A DNA stretch of 8,856 nt from Nitrospira sp. (GCA_025935475.1 JAICVE010000099.1:1-8856), one strand, 5' to 3'; positions 1-6,832 are shown, counted from the stretch's first letter. Notes: generated by a model not told the origin, from the sequence alone. Program-made: numbers and translations.

Positions 1-1290
1 AAAAAACTCGCTAAGGATTTAATCAAAGCCTGCAAGTCGGGTGATGCGGATGCGATCGGCGACTGGGCCGAGGCGTGGGTGAAAAGGCTCGTCACGCGCA
101 GCGGCATCAAGCTCGGGCGTAAAGAGTCCCGCGCAATCCGGCGCTGGACCGAACAAGTAGAGGCATTCGCGCAGCGCAAGTTATCGAACAAGGCTGGTCC
201 ACAGTGTCGACTTGCAGACGCGCAGTTTGTAATCGCTCGTTCACACGGTTTTGAGAGTTGGTCCAAATTCGCCAAACATCTCGACAAGCTCTCACAAAAG
301 AGTTCAATCGTCGCAAAATTTGAGACTGCTGCTGACGCGATCTGCAATGGCGATGTAAAAACTGTCGCGCGACTGTTGGCAGGAGAACCACGTCTGGTCC
401 ATTCACGTTCGACCCGCGAGCACAAGGCAACCTTGCTTCATTACGTGTCGGCAAATGGAGTTGAGGGATACCGTCAGAAGACGCCCCAAAACATAGTTGA
501 GATTGCGAGCCTCTTATTGGACGCCGGCGCTGATGTTAATGCGGAGGCAGATGTGTACGGCGGAGGAGCGACTGCGCTGGGGCTGGTTGCGACCAGCGTT
601 CACCCCTTTCGGGCTGGCGTGCAAAATCCTCTCATGCAGATCCTGTTGGACCACGGTGCAGATATCGATCACAAGACGAGTGCCGGTAATCGTCAGAATG
701 CAGTGAGGGGATGCCTGGCGAACGGACGTGGTGAGGCGGCGGTGTTTCTGGCGGAACATGGTGGGCGATTGGATCTCGAAAGTGCAGCCGGAGTCGGTAA
801 GCTCGATGTCGTCAAGAAGTTCTTCGATGCTGACGGCCGTTTGAAAGGGAAGACGACTCGAAAGCAGTTGCAGTCTGCTCTTAAACTCGCGTGCACGTGG
901 GGTCGGATCGATGTCGTGGAATTTCTGTTAGACAAAGATGTGGATTTGAGCGGAGATCAGGTTGACGGGCAGACTCCAATGCATTGTGCCGCCATTGGTG
1001 GTCAGCTTGAGACGATCAAGTTCCTGCTGAAACACGGTGCGCCGCTTGAGGTAACGAATATTTATGGTGGCACCGTTCTGGGGCAAACTCTTTGGTCTGC
1101 GGCTCACGGAGGAGATCCAACCGTTTATGCTGAGATCATCAAGGTATTGATTGCGGCCGGAGCACAAGTTCCGGAGCGACATGTCCCTGTTAATAAACCG
1201 ATCGACGATCTGCTTCGTGGTTATGGCAGTGAGCCGGAACCTACGTGGTATTGGTTTGGTGAAAAGCCGCGCCGCACCCGCCGAAATTGA
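1..1290 (+). CDS. Ankyrin-repeat protein, 5' end outside the window
   Basis: The reading frame is open from base 1 to the TGA at 1288-1290, giving 429 visible residues. A GTG at 79 could be taken as the start, but the 26 codons before it encode sequence (KDLIKACKSGDADAI) that resembles the usual N-terminus of this protein type, so the true start lies left of the window. A conserved N-terminal stretch follows, ending in LADAQFVIARSHGFESW, and then several degenerate ankyrin repeats. The clearest have the LLDAGADVN, LLDHGADID, GQTPMHCAAIGGQLETIKFL and LIAAGAQVP patterns. Ankyrin repeats bind other proteins. No signal peptide, membrane helix or enzymatic domain is visible, so a cytoplasmic scaffold or inhibitor role is inferred. 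The partner is unknown. The C-terminus ends in a basic tail. Confidence 0.85.
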   Translation, partial: KKLAKDLIKACKSGDADAIGDWAEAWVKRLVTRSGIKLGRKESRAIRRWTEQVEAFAQRKLSNKAGPQCRLADAQFVIARSHGFESWSKFAKHLDKLSQKSSIVAKFETAADAICNGDVKTVARLLAGEPRLVHSRSTREHKATLLHYVSANGVEGYRQKTPQNIVEIASLLLDAGADVNAEADVYGGGATALGLVATSVHPFRAGVQNPLMQILLDHGADIDHKTSAGNRQNAVRGCLANGRGEAAVFLAEHGGRLDLESAAGVGKLDVVKKFFDADGRLKGKTTRKQLQSALKLACTWGRIDVVEFLLDKDVDLSGDQVDGQTPMHCAAIGGQLETIKFLLKHGAPLEVTNIYGGTVLGQTLWSAAHGGDPTVYAEIIKVLIAAGAQVPERHVPVNKPIDDLLRGYGSEPEPTWYWFGEKPRRTRRN

Positions 1291-1319
1291 TTGACACTCT
1301 GATCTGCCCTCAGTATAGT
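1291..1319 (+). promoter_or_regulatory. Sigma70-type promoter
   Basis: A perfect -35 box TTGACA (1291-1296) is separated by exactly 17 bases from TATAGT (1314-1319), one mismatch from the consensus -10. It begins on the base after the stop codon of the ankyrin gene. Transcription would start near 1326 and run into the membrane protein at 1526, leaving a leader of about 200 nt. It is the best promoter match I found in the window. It indicates that the membrane protein can be transcribed independently of the ankyrin gene. Confidence 0.7.
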
Positions 1320-1486
1320 GACGCCGCTCAACAAGTCGCTTAAAAAGAGTTCCTTACGAACAAGCCGGGAGTGGTCCACAACTAAGAGGCACCTCATGCC
1401 CCGACCACAACGATCCAAACGCGATCAATTCAACTCTCCGTCATCGACGTCAGGGCCGCTGATCTTTGCAGGTTCTGAATTGAAAT

Positions 1487-1516
1487 CTCTCATGAGCGAC
1501 GAGAGTCTTGAGAGGA
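1487..1516 (+). promoter_or_regulatory. Possible alternative pairing at the ribosome binding site
   Basis: CTCTC at 1487-1491 can pair with GAGAG at 1501-1505, or, extended to CTCTCA (1487-1492), with TGAGAG at 1509-1514. The second partner overlaps the AGAGGA ribosome binding site (1511-1516) of the membrane protein gene. The two pairings exclude each other, so the leader could expose or hide the binding site. The stems are only 5-6 bp, and this may be chance. The rest of the leader (about 1326-1486) shows no convincing gene or terminator. Confidence 0.25.
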
Positions 1517-1525
1517 AACACGCCT

Positions 1526-1951
1526 ATGCAGAATCGACGTCACCAACTATATGTTGCCGGGATCGGATTGTTCTTGCTCGCGCTTATAACCGGCATGATC
1601 TTTCCTTCGCTGGCAAATCCGCGTATGGGCCTCAGTGCGCATCTGGTGGGCCTGCTCGGCGGGTTGTTTGTAGTAGCACTCGGTGTTATTTGGCCCGAGA
1701 AGAATCTGCCGCCGAATCTTGATACCTTAGCCTTCTACCTGGTCATCTTCGGTGCTTATGGGAATCTCTGCACAACGTTTCTGGCGGCGACCTTCGCTAC
1801 GAATCGTTTGACCCCACTGGCAGGCTCGGGACGTCCCGCATTGAACTGGCAAGAAAATATCGTAACGACGGGTCTGGTCCTGTCATCGATAGCAATGGTG
1901 ACCGTCTGTCTGCTGCTGCTCTGGGGGTTGCGTCGACGTCGGAAGCAGTAA
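1526..1951 (+). CDS. Four-helix membrane protein, hydroxylaminobenzene mutase-like
   Basis: This encodes 141 residues starting at the ATG at 1526, nine bases after AGAGGA. A TTG at 1508 in the same frame is less likely because it lies just before that site. Four hydrophobic segments are visible, at roughly residues 9-31, 36-58, 69-95 and 111-135, followed by a basic tail (RRRRKQ). The short conserved blocks ANPRMGLSAH after helix 1, FGAYGN in helix 3 and NWQENIV before helix 4 match what I remember of small integral membrane proteins annotated as hydroxylaminobenzene mutase (Hab), which rearranges hydroxylaminobenzene to 2-aminophenol during nitroarene breakdown. Many homologues sit in genomes with no such pathway, and no nitroarene genes are visible here, so the substrate is uncertain. 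The gene converges with the kinase gene, leaving 47 bp and no clear terminator. Confidence 0.75.
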   Translation: MQNRRHQLYVAGIGLFLLALITGMIFPSLANPRMGLSAHLVGLLGGLFVVALGVIWPEKNLPPNLDTLAFYLVIFGAYGNLCTTFLAATFATNRLTPLAGSGRPALNWQENIVTTGLVLSSIAMVTVCLLLLWGLRRRRKQ

Positions 1952-1998
1952 CGACCGGATGGGTTTACGTTTGCTGAGTTGAATGTTTAAATGAAGAT

Positions 1999-4635
1999 TT
2001 AGGGCGTGAGGTTCATGCGCCGCAGCAGTTCGGCGAATCGCGGGTCGGAGCGTAGAGGGTCGAAGATGGGATTCACTTTGAGCTGCGTTACGCGGTGGTC
2101 GCGCTGCAAGATGGCCTCGGCCAAGTCCGCTAAAGCCCGGTCCGTATAACCTATCCGCGCGCACATCTCCGCACGATCATGGCCGCCCTTCGGATCCCCG
2201 GCCATTCTCCGGTATTGCACCCTCCAGTAGCCCTTCGGACCGTGCGTGCGGTATGCCTCCCGTGCCCTGGCGTCAAAGCCTACGTACCTTTCAACTGACG
2301 CTCCCCAAAGGTCGAGTCTTCCCATTTGCTCGTAAAGCAGTTCACGCTCGTATCTCATCGCGCCGAAGTTGTCGCCTATCTCGGATGCTTTATCGTACTT
2401 CTCAAGCGCCTCATCGTACCGGCGGGCCCAGTAGAGCACCCGGCCATAATCGGCGTAGACAGGCGCTGAGATCGGATCGCGCTCGAGCGCCTTCTGCATC
2501 TCTGCCTCGGCCTCGTCGAACCGGCCCATCTCGCCGAGGAAGAGACCGCGCCAGTGATGGGCCATCACGTACCGCGGGTCCAACTCGATTGCCTTGCGGA
2601 ACTCACGGTCGGCCGCTGCCCAATCCCAGTCGTAGAGCCAGTGTACGAGCGCGAGTGAGGTGTGCGCCTCCGCCAGCCCCTCGTCGAGTTCCAGTGCCTT
2701 GATTGCCGCTTTCCGAGCGGCCGGGAAGGCCTGGTGAGGTTCCATCACAAAATAGGCGCCGAGGAGGCCATAACAGTCGGCCATTCCGGCGTAGGCTAGT
2801 GCGTATGACGGATCCTTTTCCACCGCGTGGCGGAAGTATTCGATGCCCTTGTAAAAGTCTTCGCTCAGACGTTTATTGAAGAAGTAGCGCCCCAACCGGT
2901 AGAGCCGGTAGGCCTCGTCGTTCTCCGTATATTGTCTCGTCGAGTGAATTATCTCCTCGGGGCTTGCCGCGATCCCCAACTCGCGCCTAACGTCGGCCGT
3001 GATCCGTCTTTGAACGGCTAAAACTTCCGAAGGGTTTGCCTCGTACGTTTTGGTCCAGACCGACCTGCCGCTGCCGACGTCCAACAGTTCAACGTTCACC
3101 CTGAGACTCTCGTTGTTCACCGCGACGTTCCCGACCATCAAGGTCTCGACACGCAGCGCGTGCCCGATTGTTTGCGGACTCTGCGCTCGGCCCTTGTAGC
3201 TGTAAACGGAGTTGTGCGAAGGGATGGAGAGTTGTGGCAAGCGTGAGAGGTGTTCAGTCAACCCATCCGTAATGCCTTCGGCGAGTTGCTCAGAGTACGT
3301 GCCCTGGCCCATGTCGGTGAAAGGCATAATGGCGAGTGATGTCCTCGACTGTTCGTGCGCGCCTGACAACCCCAACACAAGCCCGAGCAATAAACACAGC
3401 AGGGCCACTACTGCGGTTGGGACAGTGTAGGTTGCATTTCCCCTGACCAGGCGGGCGACTCGATAGACAAGTGAATCAGCGCGCGCCATCACAGGCTGCC
3501 CCGAGAGGTAGCGGCGGATGTCCTCGGCCATCTCTTCTACCGAAACATACCGTCGTTCCGACTCCTTACGTAGCGCCTTCATAACAACCTTGTCGAGGTT
3601 GCCCCGGAGTTCGTCTGCTTCAACGAGGGGACTCACCGGCCTGTCTGTTGTCCCACTGACGGACGCCCGCAAATCATTAACAACTTCGCTCGGCCTCCGT
3701 ACCCGTCCCTCGACGATGGACTGGTGTACCTCTTCCGGCGTTCGGCTGCGGAACCGGTATGGAGGTTGGCCCGTCAGTAGGATGTAGAGCAGCACGCCTA
3801 GAGAGTAAACGTCATCCGCCTCACTCGGCGGCAGCCCTCGCAACTGAGCGGGGCTCGCATACTCGGGCGTCATCACGCGGTAGGCCGTGGCCGTTGCATC
3901 ACCTGTCTTATCAGTGGAGTCTAAGTTGAGTAGCTTGGCGACGCCGAAGTCGAGAAGCTTGGGTACACCGGCTTCTGTGACAAGAATATTCGATGGCTTC
4001 AGGTCACGGTGAATGACTCGGTGGCGATGGGCATACGATACGGCTTCGCAGACTTTCAGAAATAATCTGAGCCGCTCGGCGGTGAAGAGCGTTGCCTCTT
4101 TCGAGTATTGGTCGATGGGTAGCCCTTCGACGTACTCCATGACAAAGAAGGGCATCCCTTCATCAGTCGCACCGCCGTCGAGGAGACGTGAGATGTAAGG
4201 ATGATCGAGCGCGCCCAATATCCGCCGCTCACGCTCGAAGCGGCGGAGGATGAACTCGGTGCCCATTCCGCCCTTGACGAGCTTGACGGCGACACGCTCA
4301 CCGCCGGTGCTGAAGGCTTCGTAGACGGCGCCCATCCCGCCGCTACCGACCTCTTTACCCAGACGAAAGCCTCTTACGCGCGGCACTTCCGGCCCTCGCC
4401 CGCCTTCCTCCTCCAGAAGACTGGCGGCAACGTCCGAGGCGGACATGTTGAATGCGGGCCTTTGCAGGAAGTTCTGGTCCCGTTCATAGGAGGCCAGGAG
4501 CGACGCGACTTCAGCGAGCAGTGCCACATCTCCTGCGCATACCTCTGCCAGGAAGCGGGAGCGGCGCGCGTCGTCGCATTCGAGCGCTTCGTGAAAAATC
4601 TGCTCGACTAGTTCCACGCGCCGTGGTTCACCCAT
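1999..4635 (-). CDS. Transmembrane Ser/Thr protein kinase with TolB-like and TPR regions
   Basis: This encodes 878 residues from the ATG at 4635, with AGGTGG five bases upstream. A GTG at 4644 overlaps that site and is not preferred. An N-terminal helical region (1-85) precedes a Hanks-type kinase domain (about 90-378). The domain has the glycine loop GSGGMG (97-102), catalytic Lys118, likely alphaC Glu136, HRDLKPSN (209-216) and DFG (229-231). The family normally has a conserved glutamate in the SPE/APE motif; here the motif reads YASPAQ, with Ala263. A single membrane helix (about 404-424) follows. After it come a TolB/FlgO-like domain beginning SLAIMPFTDM (about 433-555) and TPR-like helices (about 570-755). 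By membrane topology the kinase is cytoplasmic and the C-terminal part extracytoplasmic, probably sensing. The gene overlaps the upstream sigma factor gene by 8 bases, implying an operon and coupled translation. The substrate is unknown; the sigma factor is a natural candidate. Confidence 0.93.
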   Translation of the reverse strand: MGEPRRVELVEQIFHEALECDDARRSRFLAEVCAGDVALLAEVASLLASYERDQNFLQRPAFNMSASDVAASLLEEEGGRGPEVPRVRGFRLGKEVGSGGMGAVYEAFSTGGERVAVKLVKGGMGTEFILRRFERERRILGALDHPYISRLLDGGATDEGMPFFVMEYVEGLPIDQYSKEATLFTAERLRLFLKVCEAVSYAHRHRVIHRDLKPSNILVTEAGVPKLLDFGVAKLLNLDSTDKTGDATATAYRVMTPEYASPAQLRGLPPSEADDVYSLGVLLYILLTGQPPYRFRSRTPEEVHQSIVEGRVRRPSEVVNDLRASVSGTTDRPVSPLVEADELRGNLDKVVMKALRKESERRYVSVEEMAEDIRRYLSGQPVMARADSLVYRVARLVRGNATYTVPTAVVALLCLLLGLVLGLSGAHEQSRTSLAIMPFTDMGQGTYSEQLAEGITDGLTEHLSRLPQLSIPSHNSVYSYKGRAQSPQTIGHALRVETLMVGNVAVNNESLRVNVELLDVGSGRSVWTKTYEANPSEVLAVQRRITADVRRELGIAASPEEIIHSTRQYTENDEAYRLYRLGRYFFNKRLSEDFYKGIEYFRHAVEKDPSYALAYAGMADCYGLLGAYFVMEPHQAFPAARKAAIKALELDEGLAEAHTSLALVHWLYDWDWAAADREFRKAIELDPRYVMAHHWRGLFLGEMGRFDEAEAEMQKALERDPISAPVYADYGRVLYWARRYDEALEKYDKASEIGDNFGAMRYERELLYEQMGRLDLWGASVERYVGFDARAREAYRTHGPKGYWRVQYRRMAGDPKGGHDRAEMCARIGYTDRALADLAEAILQRDHRVTQLKVNPIFDPLRSDPRFAELLRRMNLTP

Positions 4636-5200
4636 AACGACCACCTGGATTCATCTCGCGCGCCAGCCACGCGCGCGCGAACTTCCAGTCTCGCTCGACC
4701 GTCGAGTCTGAAACTTCCAGGACACGCGCCGTCTCCTCGATAGAGAGCCCGCCGAAGAAGCGCAACTCGACGACCCGGCTCTTCTGCGGGTGCCTGCGTG
4801 CGAGCCTCGTCAGGGCCTCGTCTAACGCGACCAGATCTTCGACCTCGCCTTCGGCACAGCCGTCAGCGTCGGCAAGTGGCAGCTTCAGCCCGCCACTCCG
4901 CTTGTCAGACCTGTAGCCGCGTGAGTGGTCCACGAGCACGCGCCGCATCATCGCCGCTGCCACGCCGAGGAGGTGTTCACGATTGCGCCAGACGACACCG
5001 TCCTGTGCCGCGAGCCTCATGTAAGCCTCGTGAACCAGTGCCGTGGGTTGAAGTGTGTGGTCCGCGCGCTCGCGCCGCAGATAGCCCGTCGCCAGGCGTC
5101 TCAGTTCGTCGTAGACGTGGACGATCAGTTCGTCCCGTGACTGATGAACGTCGCCGGTAACAGGTTCCAGCCATTCGATGACTTTCGCTTCGTGAGGCAT
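4628..5200 (-). CDS. ECF-type RNA polymerase sigma factor, kinase-linked group
   Basis: This encodes 190 residues from the ATG at 5200, with GAGGA just upstream. Region 2, which binds core polymerase and the -10 element, spans about residues 20-95. It contains VYDELRRLATGYLRRER and the block LQPTALVHEAYMRL, which marks the ECF subgroup typical of Acidobacteria and Planctomycetes (Sigma70_ECF, TIGR02999-like). Region 4 spans about 125-182, with a helix-turn-helix (SIEETARVLEVSDSTVERDW) that should read the -35 element. No anti-sigma factor gene is adjacent. In this group a Ser/Thr kinase commonly sits next to the sigma gene, as here, and is thought to replace the anti-sigma factor. The stop codon overlaps the kinase start (ATGGGTGA). 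The gene is the first in a minus-strand operon. I saw no convincing promoter for it in 5201-5415. Confidence 0.93.
   Translation of the reverse strand: MPHEAKVIEWLEPVTGDVHQSRDELIVHVYDELRRLATGYLRRERADHTLQPTALVHEAYMRLAAQDGVVWRNREHLLGVAAAMMRRVLVDHSRGYRSDKRSGGLKLPLADADGCAEGEVEDLVALDEALTRLARRHPQKSRVVELRFFGGLSIEETARVLEVSDSTVERDWKFARAWLAREMNPGGRYG
4641..4646 (-). promoter_or_regulatory. Ribosome binding site of the kinase gene
   Basis: On the minus strand AGGTGG lies five bases before the ATG at 4635, inside the last codons of the sigma factor gene. It decides the start in favour of this ATG over the GTG at 4644, which would lie on the site itself. Confidence 0.65.
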
Positions 5201-5310
5201 ATTTCCTCGGACTTACCGGGCAGGTTTCTTTACTTGGGGAGGCGGACAAAGTCTAACTGAACAGCCTGCAAAAAAGAAGTTTTTCCCGTTCAAAAAATTG
5301 AGGGAGTGGG

Positions 5311-5379
5311 CGCGAAAAGGTCGCGTTACTTGTGGGGGCGGGTTAATCCTACCCGCACCAACTGCATTCACGCAGTGGT
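5311..5379 (+). promoter_or_regulatory. Three consecutive hairpins in the divergent spacer
   Basis: The 215-bp spacer between the divergent sigma factor and crystallin-like genes holds three inverted repeats in a row. CGCGA/TCGCG is at 5311-5325 (loop of 5) and GCGGGT/ACCCGC at 5338-5356 (loop of 7). ACC-A-ACTGC/GCAGTGGT is at 5357-5379 (8 bp with a bulged A, loop of 6). They could be operators or the folded 5' leader of the gene at 5416. None is followed by a T-run, so they are not typical terminators. No strong -35/-10 pair is visible on either strand. The left part of the spacer (5265-5300) is rich in A and T runs. Confidence 0.35.
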
Positions 5380-5401
5380 CACTCTACACAACTTAATTAG
5401 C

Positions 5402-5410
5402 TAAGGAGGT
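5402..5410 (+). promoter_or_regulatory. Strong ribosome binding site
   Basis: TAAGGAGGT is an uninterrupted match to the 16S rRNA 3' tail, five bases before the ATG at 5416. It is the strongest such site in the window and predicts high translation of the secreted protein. Confidence 0.85.
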
Positions 5411-5415
5411 TCCAG

Positions 5416-6093
5416 ATGAAGAGAAGAATAATCACCCTGGGGCTGAGCGCACTTGTTATTGCAGGTGGGCTCATGACGTCGATGCGAGCGAGCTTGGCCG
5501 AGCCGTTTTATAGCCGGGCTGCGGAGCTTCGGCCGAAAGGCGCAACTACGATGCGCTTTATCCTGGATGGCGTTGAGTATCCAGCCGATCAGTTGCCGGC
5601 TGGCGATGCGGGCCGCACCTACGTACTCACGAGAGCGGGCCAGCAAAATGGCGTGGTGCACGTGTTCAGCTCCAACAATGACGCGGCAAGGTTCATGCGT
5701 TCAGTAATGGCCAGGAGGTCTGCGGCCACCATGACGTGTGAGCACACGCAAAACTACTCACAATTCAATAAATGTGCCTTTGCTTCTTGCGCGGGCAGCA
5801 ACCTGTTCATGGACAGGGAACCATCGACGGTAACGCCGTCCCGATACACACAACTCGACACCATTAGCTGGAACAACTCGATCTCATATGTCGCGGCAGC
5901 CTGCAACGACTATTGGACGGTGATTTACTCGTGTAGGAACTTCCAGCTTTTTCAAAGCTCTAACTGCGGAGACCCCGACAAGTACGCTGTTGAGCCGGGC
6001 TTGATCATAGAAGACCTGAATTGGATAGGGTGGAACAACAGGACCAGTTCCATGCGGTTCTGTAGTAGTTCTCTGGAACCCTGCATAGAATGA
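5416..6093 (+). CDS. Secreted protein with two beta/gamma-crystallin-like motifs
   Basis: This encodes 225 residues. A Sec signal peptide (MKRR, then a hydrophobic core) has a likely cleavage after SLA at residue 28. Residues 29-105 are of unknown type. Residues 106-223 look like a double Greek-key domain of the beta/gamma-crystallin or I36 protease inhibitor kind. Each half ends in a similar stretch: YTQLDTISWNNSISYV (144-159) and IIEDLNWIGWNNRTSSMRF (197-215). The second contains NNRTSS (207-212), which fits the calcium-binding N/D-N/D-x-x-S/T-S signature. The first has NNSISY, one residue off. Eight cysteines (108, 120, 125, 163, 173, 184, 216, 223) suggest up to four disulfides in an oxidising compartment. 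The family match is by motif only; the exact function (calcium binding, protease inhibition, stress protection) is not established. It is divergent from the sigma/kinase operon, and regulation by it is possible but unproven. Confidence 0.85.
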   Translation: MKRRIITLGLSALVIAGGLMTSMRASLAEPFYSRAAELRPKGATTMRFILDGVEYPADQLPAGDAGRTYVLTRAGQQNGVVHVFSSNNDAARFMRSVMARRSAATMTCEHTQNYSQFNKCAFASCAGSNLFMDREPSTVTPSRYTQLDTISWNNSISYVAAACNDYWTVIYSCRNFQLFQSSNCGDPDKYAVEPGLIIEDLNWIGWNNRTSSMRFCSSSLEPCIE

Positions 6094-6114
6094 TTGAGCC
6101 TGACACTTAAAGAC

Positions 6115-6126
6115 CCGGGCGCCCGG
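6115..6126. other. GC palindrome after the crystallin-like gene
   Basis: CCGGGCGCCCGG is a perfect 12-bp palindrome 21 bases after the stop codon of the gene at 5416. It has no unpaired loop and no following T-run, so it is a poor intrinsic terminator. It might act as a binding site or be chance. Confidence 0.3.
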
Positions 6127-6165
6127 ACCCGGACCTCCCCCATCTGTCTGTCGAAAGTCGCTGGC

Positions 6166-6278
6166 ACCCACACTCTGTGGGTTCGGGCATAAAGTGAAAT
6201 CGGCCTGTTAATGGGATCAAAAACTTACTCGGACGATTCCGGCATTAAATGAAATTCTTGTCCGGCATAACTTGAAAT
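6166..6278. repeat. Three imperfect repeats, possible insertion-sequence end
   Basis: Three copies of a 15-base unit lie in the same direction: GGCATAAAGTGAAAT (6186-6200), GGCATTAAATGAAAT (6241-6255) and GGCATAACTTGAAAT (6264-6278). The last two are also flanked identically (TCC before, T after). A 7-bp inverted repeat with a 3-base loop (6166-6182) stands just left of the first copy, so the tract could begin at TGTGGG (6176). Multiple spaced copies near a TG-starting end resemble the transposase-binding sites at the ends of IS21-type elements. No transposase gene is present, so at most this is a relic or solo end. An operator array is the alternative. Confidence 0.45.
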
Positions 6279-6414
6279 TTTCCTCACCGCCCAATAACTC
6301 ACATTGAAATCACCGAAGACGCATCGCATTTCGAGATGCCATCGTGCTGGGATCATCGGCGAGCACGACACTTGAGGGCGTCGTACGCGTATTTCCTTGG
6401 TCAACCGAAAAAGC

Positions 6415-6443
6415 TAGACAGCGTGTCCTTCCTGTCATAGACT
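6415..6443 (+). promoter_or_regulatory. Candidate promoter of the Cys-rich peptide gene
   Basis: TAGACA (6415-6420), one mismatch from the -35 consensus, is followed after 17 bases by TAGACT (6438-6443), which matches the -10 at four of six positions. The start would be near 6450, about 100 bases before the ATG at 6548. The direct repeat GTCATAG (6434-6440 and 6451-6457, 17 bases apart) overlaps the -10 and the start site, where a regulator could bind. The match is moderate and could be chance. Confidence 0.35.
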
Positions 6444-6547
6444 CAAGCCAGTCATAGGAATCTTGAGGTTACCCACTTGATAAGCGGCAGCTTCGCGCTG
6501 TTTGCCGATTCATTAACTCAACGGTTTTCTCATCCCGGAGGTGCCTT

Positions 6548-6832
6548 ATGAGACAGTTCAGAGTCCTCACTATCGTCCTTCTCTGCGCTTTGCCGTTAGT
6601 CGCTTCGTCCAACAGCATGGCCCGCCCGAAGAAGCGGGGTTATGCCTCATGTTGCAAGATGAAGGGTTGTTGTTACGAAAACAAGCGCTGTTGCAAAAAA
6701 GGAAATCACGCCTGCTGCACCGGTAAACATACCGGCGGGCAGGGATGCTGTTGCAAGAAGGGCTCGTGTCCCATGCCGGAGTCAACGGGCATGACCACCA
6801 CCACGTCAGTTAAGCCCGCTGGCCATCACTAA
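6548..6832 (+). CDS. Small secreted Cys-Cys-rich peptide, possible metal binder
   Basis: This encodes 94 residues. GGAGGT at 6537-6542 lies five bases before the ATG. A signal peptide (residues 1-25, likely cut after SMA) is followed by a basic mature part of about 69 residues. That part has 12 cysteines: pairs at 35-36, 41-42, 48-49 and 56-57, a triplet at 67-69, and a single Cys74. Lys, Arg and Gly lie between them. His54, His61 and a C-terminal His-His add possible ligands. After Cys74 comes a Thr/Pro-rich tail without cysteine. I recognise no named family. Such cysteine density suggests metal (copper, zinc) binding like an exported metallothionein, or a disulfide-knotted peptide. The metal role is inferred. 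Downstream on the same strand, 217 bp away, lies a copper-dependent oxidase gene, which makes a copper-related role plausible. Confidence 0.85.
   Translation: MRQFRVLTIVLLCALPLVASSNSMARPKKRGYASCCKMKGCCYENKRCCKKGNHACCTGKHTGGQGCCCKKGSCPMPESTGMTTTTSVKPAGHH

Larger units (their letters stand above)
6094..6547. other. Gene-free stretch with repeats and small palindromes
   Basis: I see no credible coding region on either strand in these 454 bases. The stretch holds a 12-bp GC palindrome (6115-6126), a 7-bp hairpin (6166-6182) and three related repeats (6186-6278). It also holds a candidate promoter (6415-6443) and a 7-base direct repeat overlapping it. The left part may be a mobile-element remnant, and the right part is the upstream region of the Cys-rich peptide gene. 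Confidence 0.6.

Noticed and set aside
79..81. GTG as the start of the ankyrin protein
   Set aside because: The upstream in-frame codons encode family-like sequence up to the left edge, so the gene continues beyond the window.
1318..1722. Open frame of 134 codons overlapping the membrane protein gene
   Set aside because: Low-complexity Ser/Arg-rich translation with no motif; it overlaps the four-helix protein frame, which has clear hydrophobic segments and a better start.
2253..2702. Plus-strand open frame of 149 codons opposite the kinase C-terminal region
   Set aside because: Antisense to TPR-coding sequence; the translation is Arg/Pro-rich with no domain.
4201..4611. Plus-strand open frame of 136 codons opposite the kinase N-terminus
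   Set aside because: Antisense to the conserved glycine loop and catalytic lysine region of the kinase.
6541..6726. Alternative frame overlapping the Cys-rich peptide gene
   Set aside because: It starts at GTG on the ribosome binding site of the true gene and lacks a signal peptide or motif.
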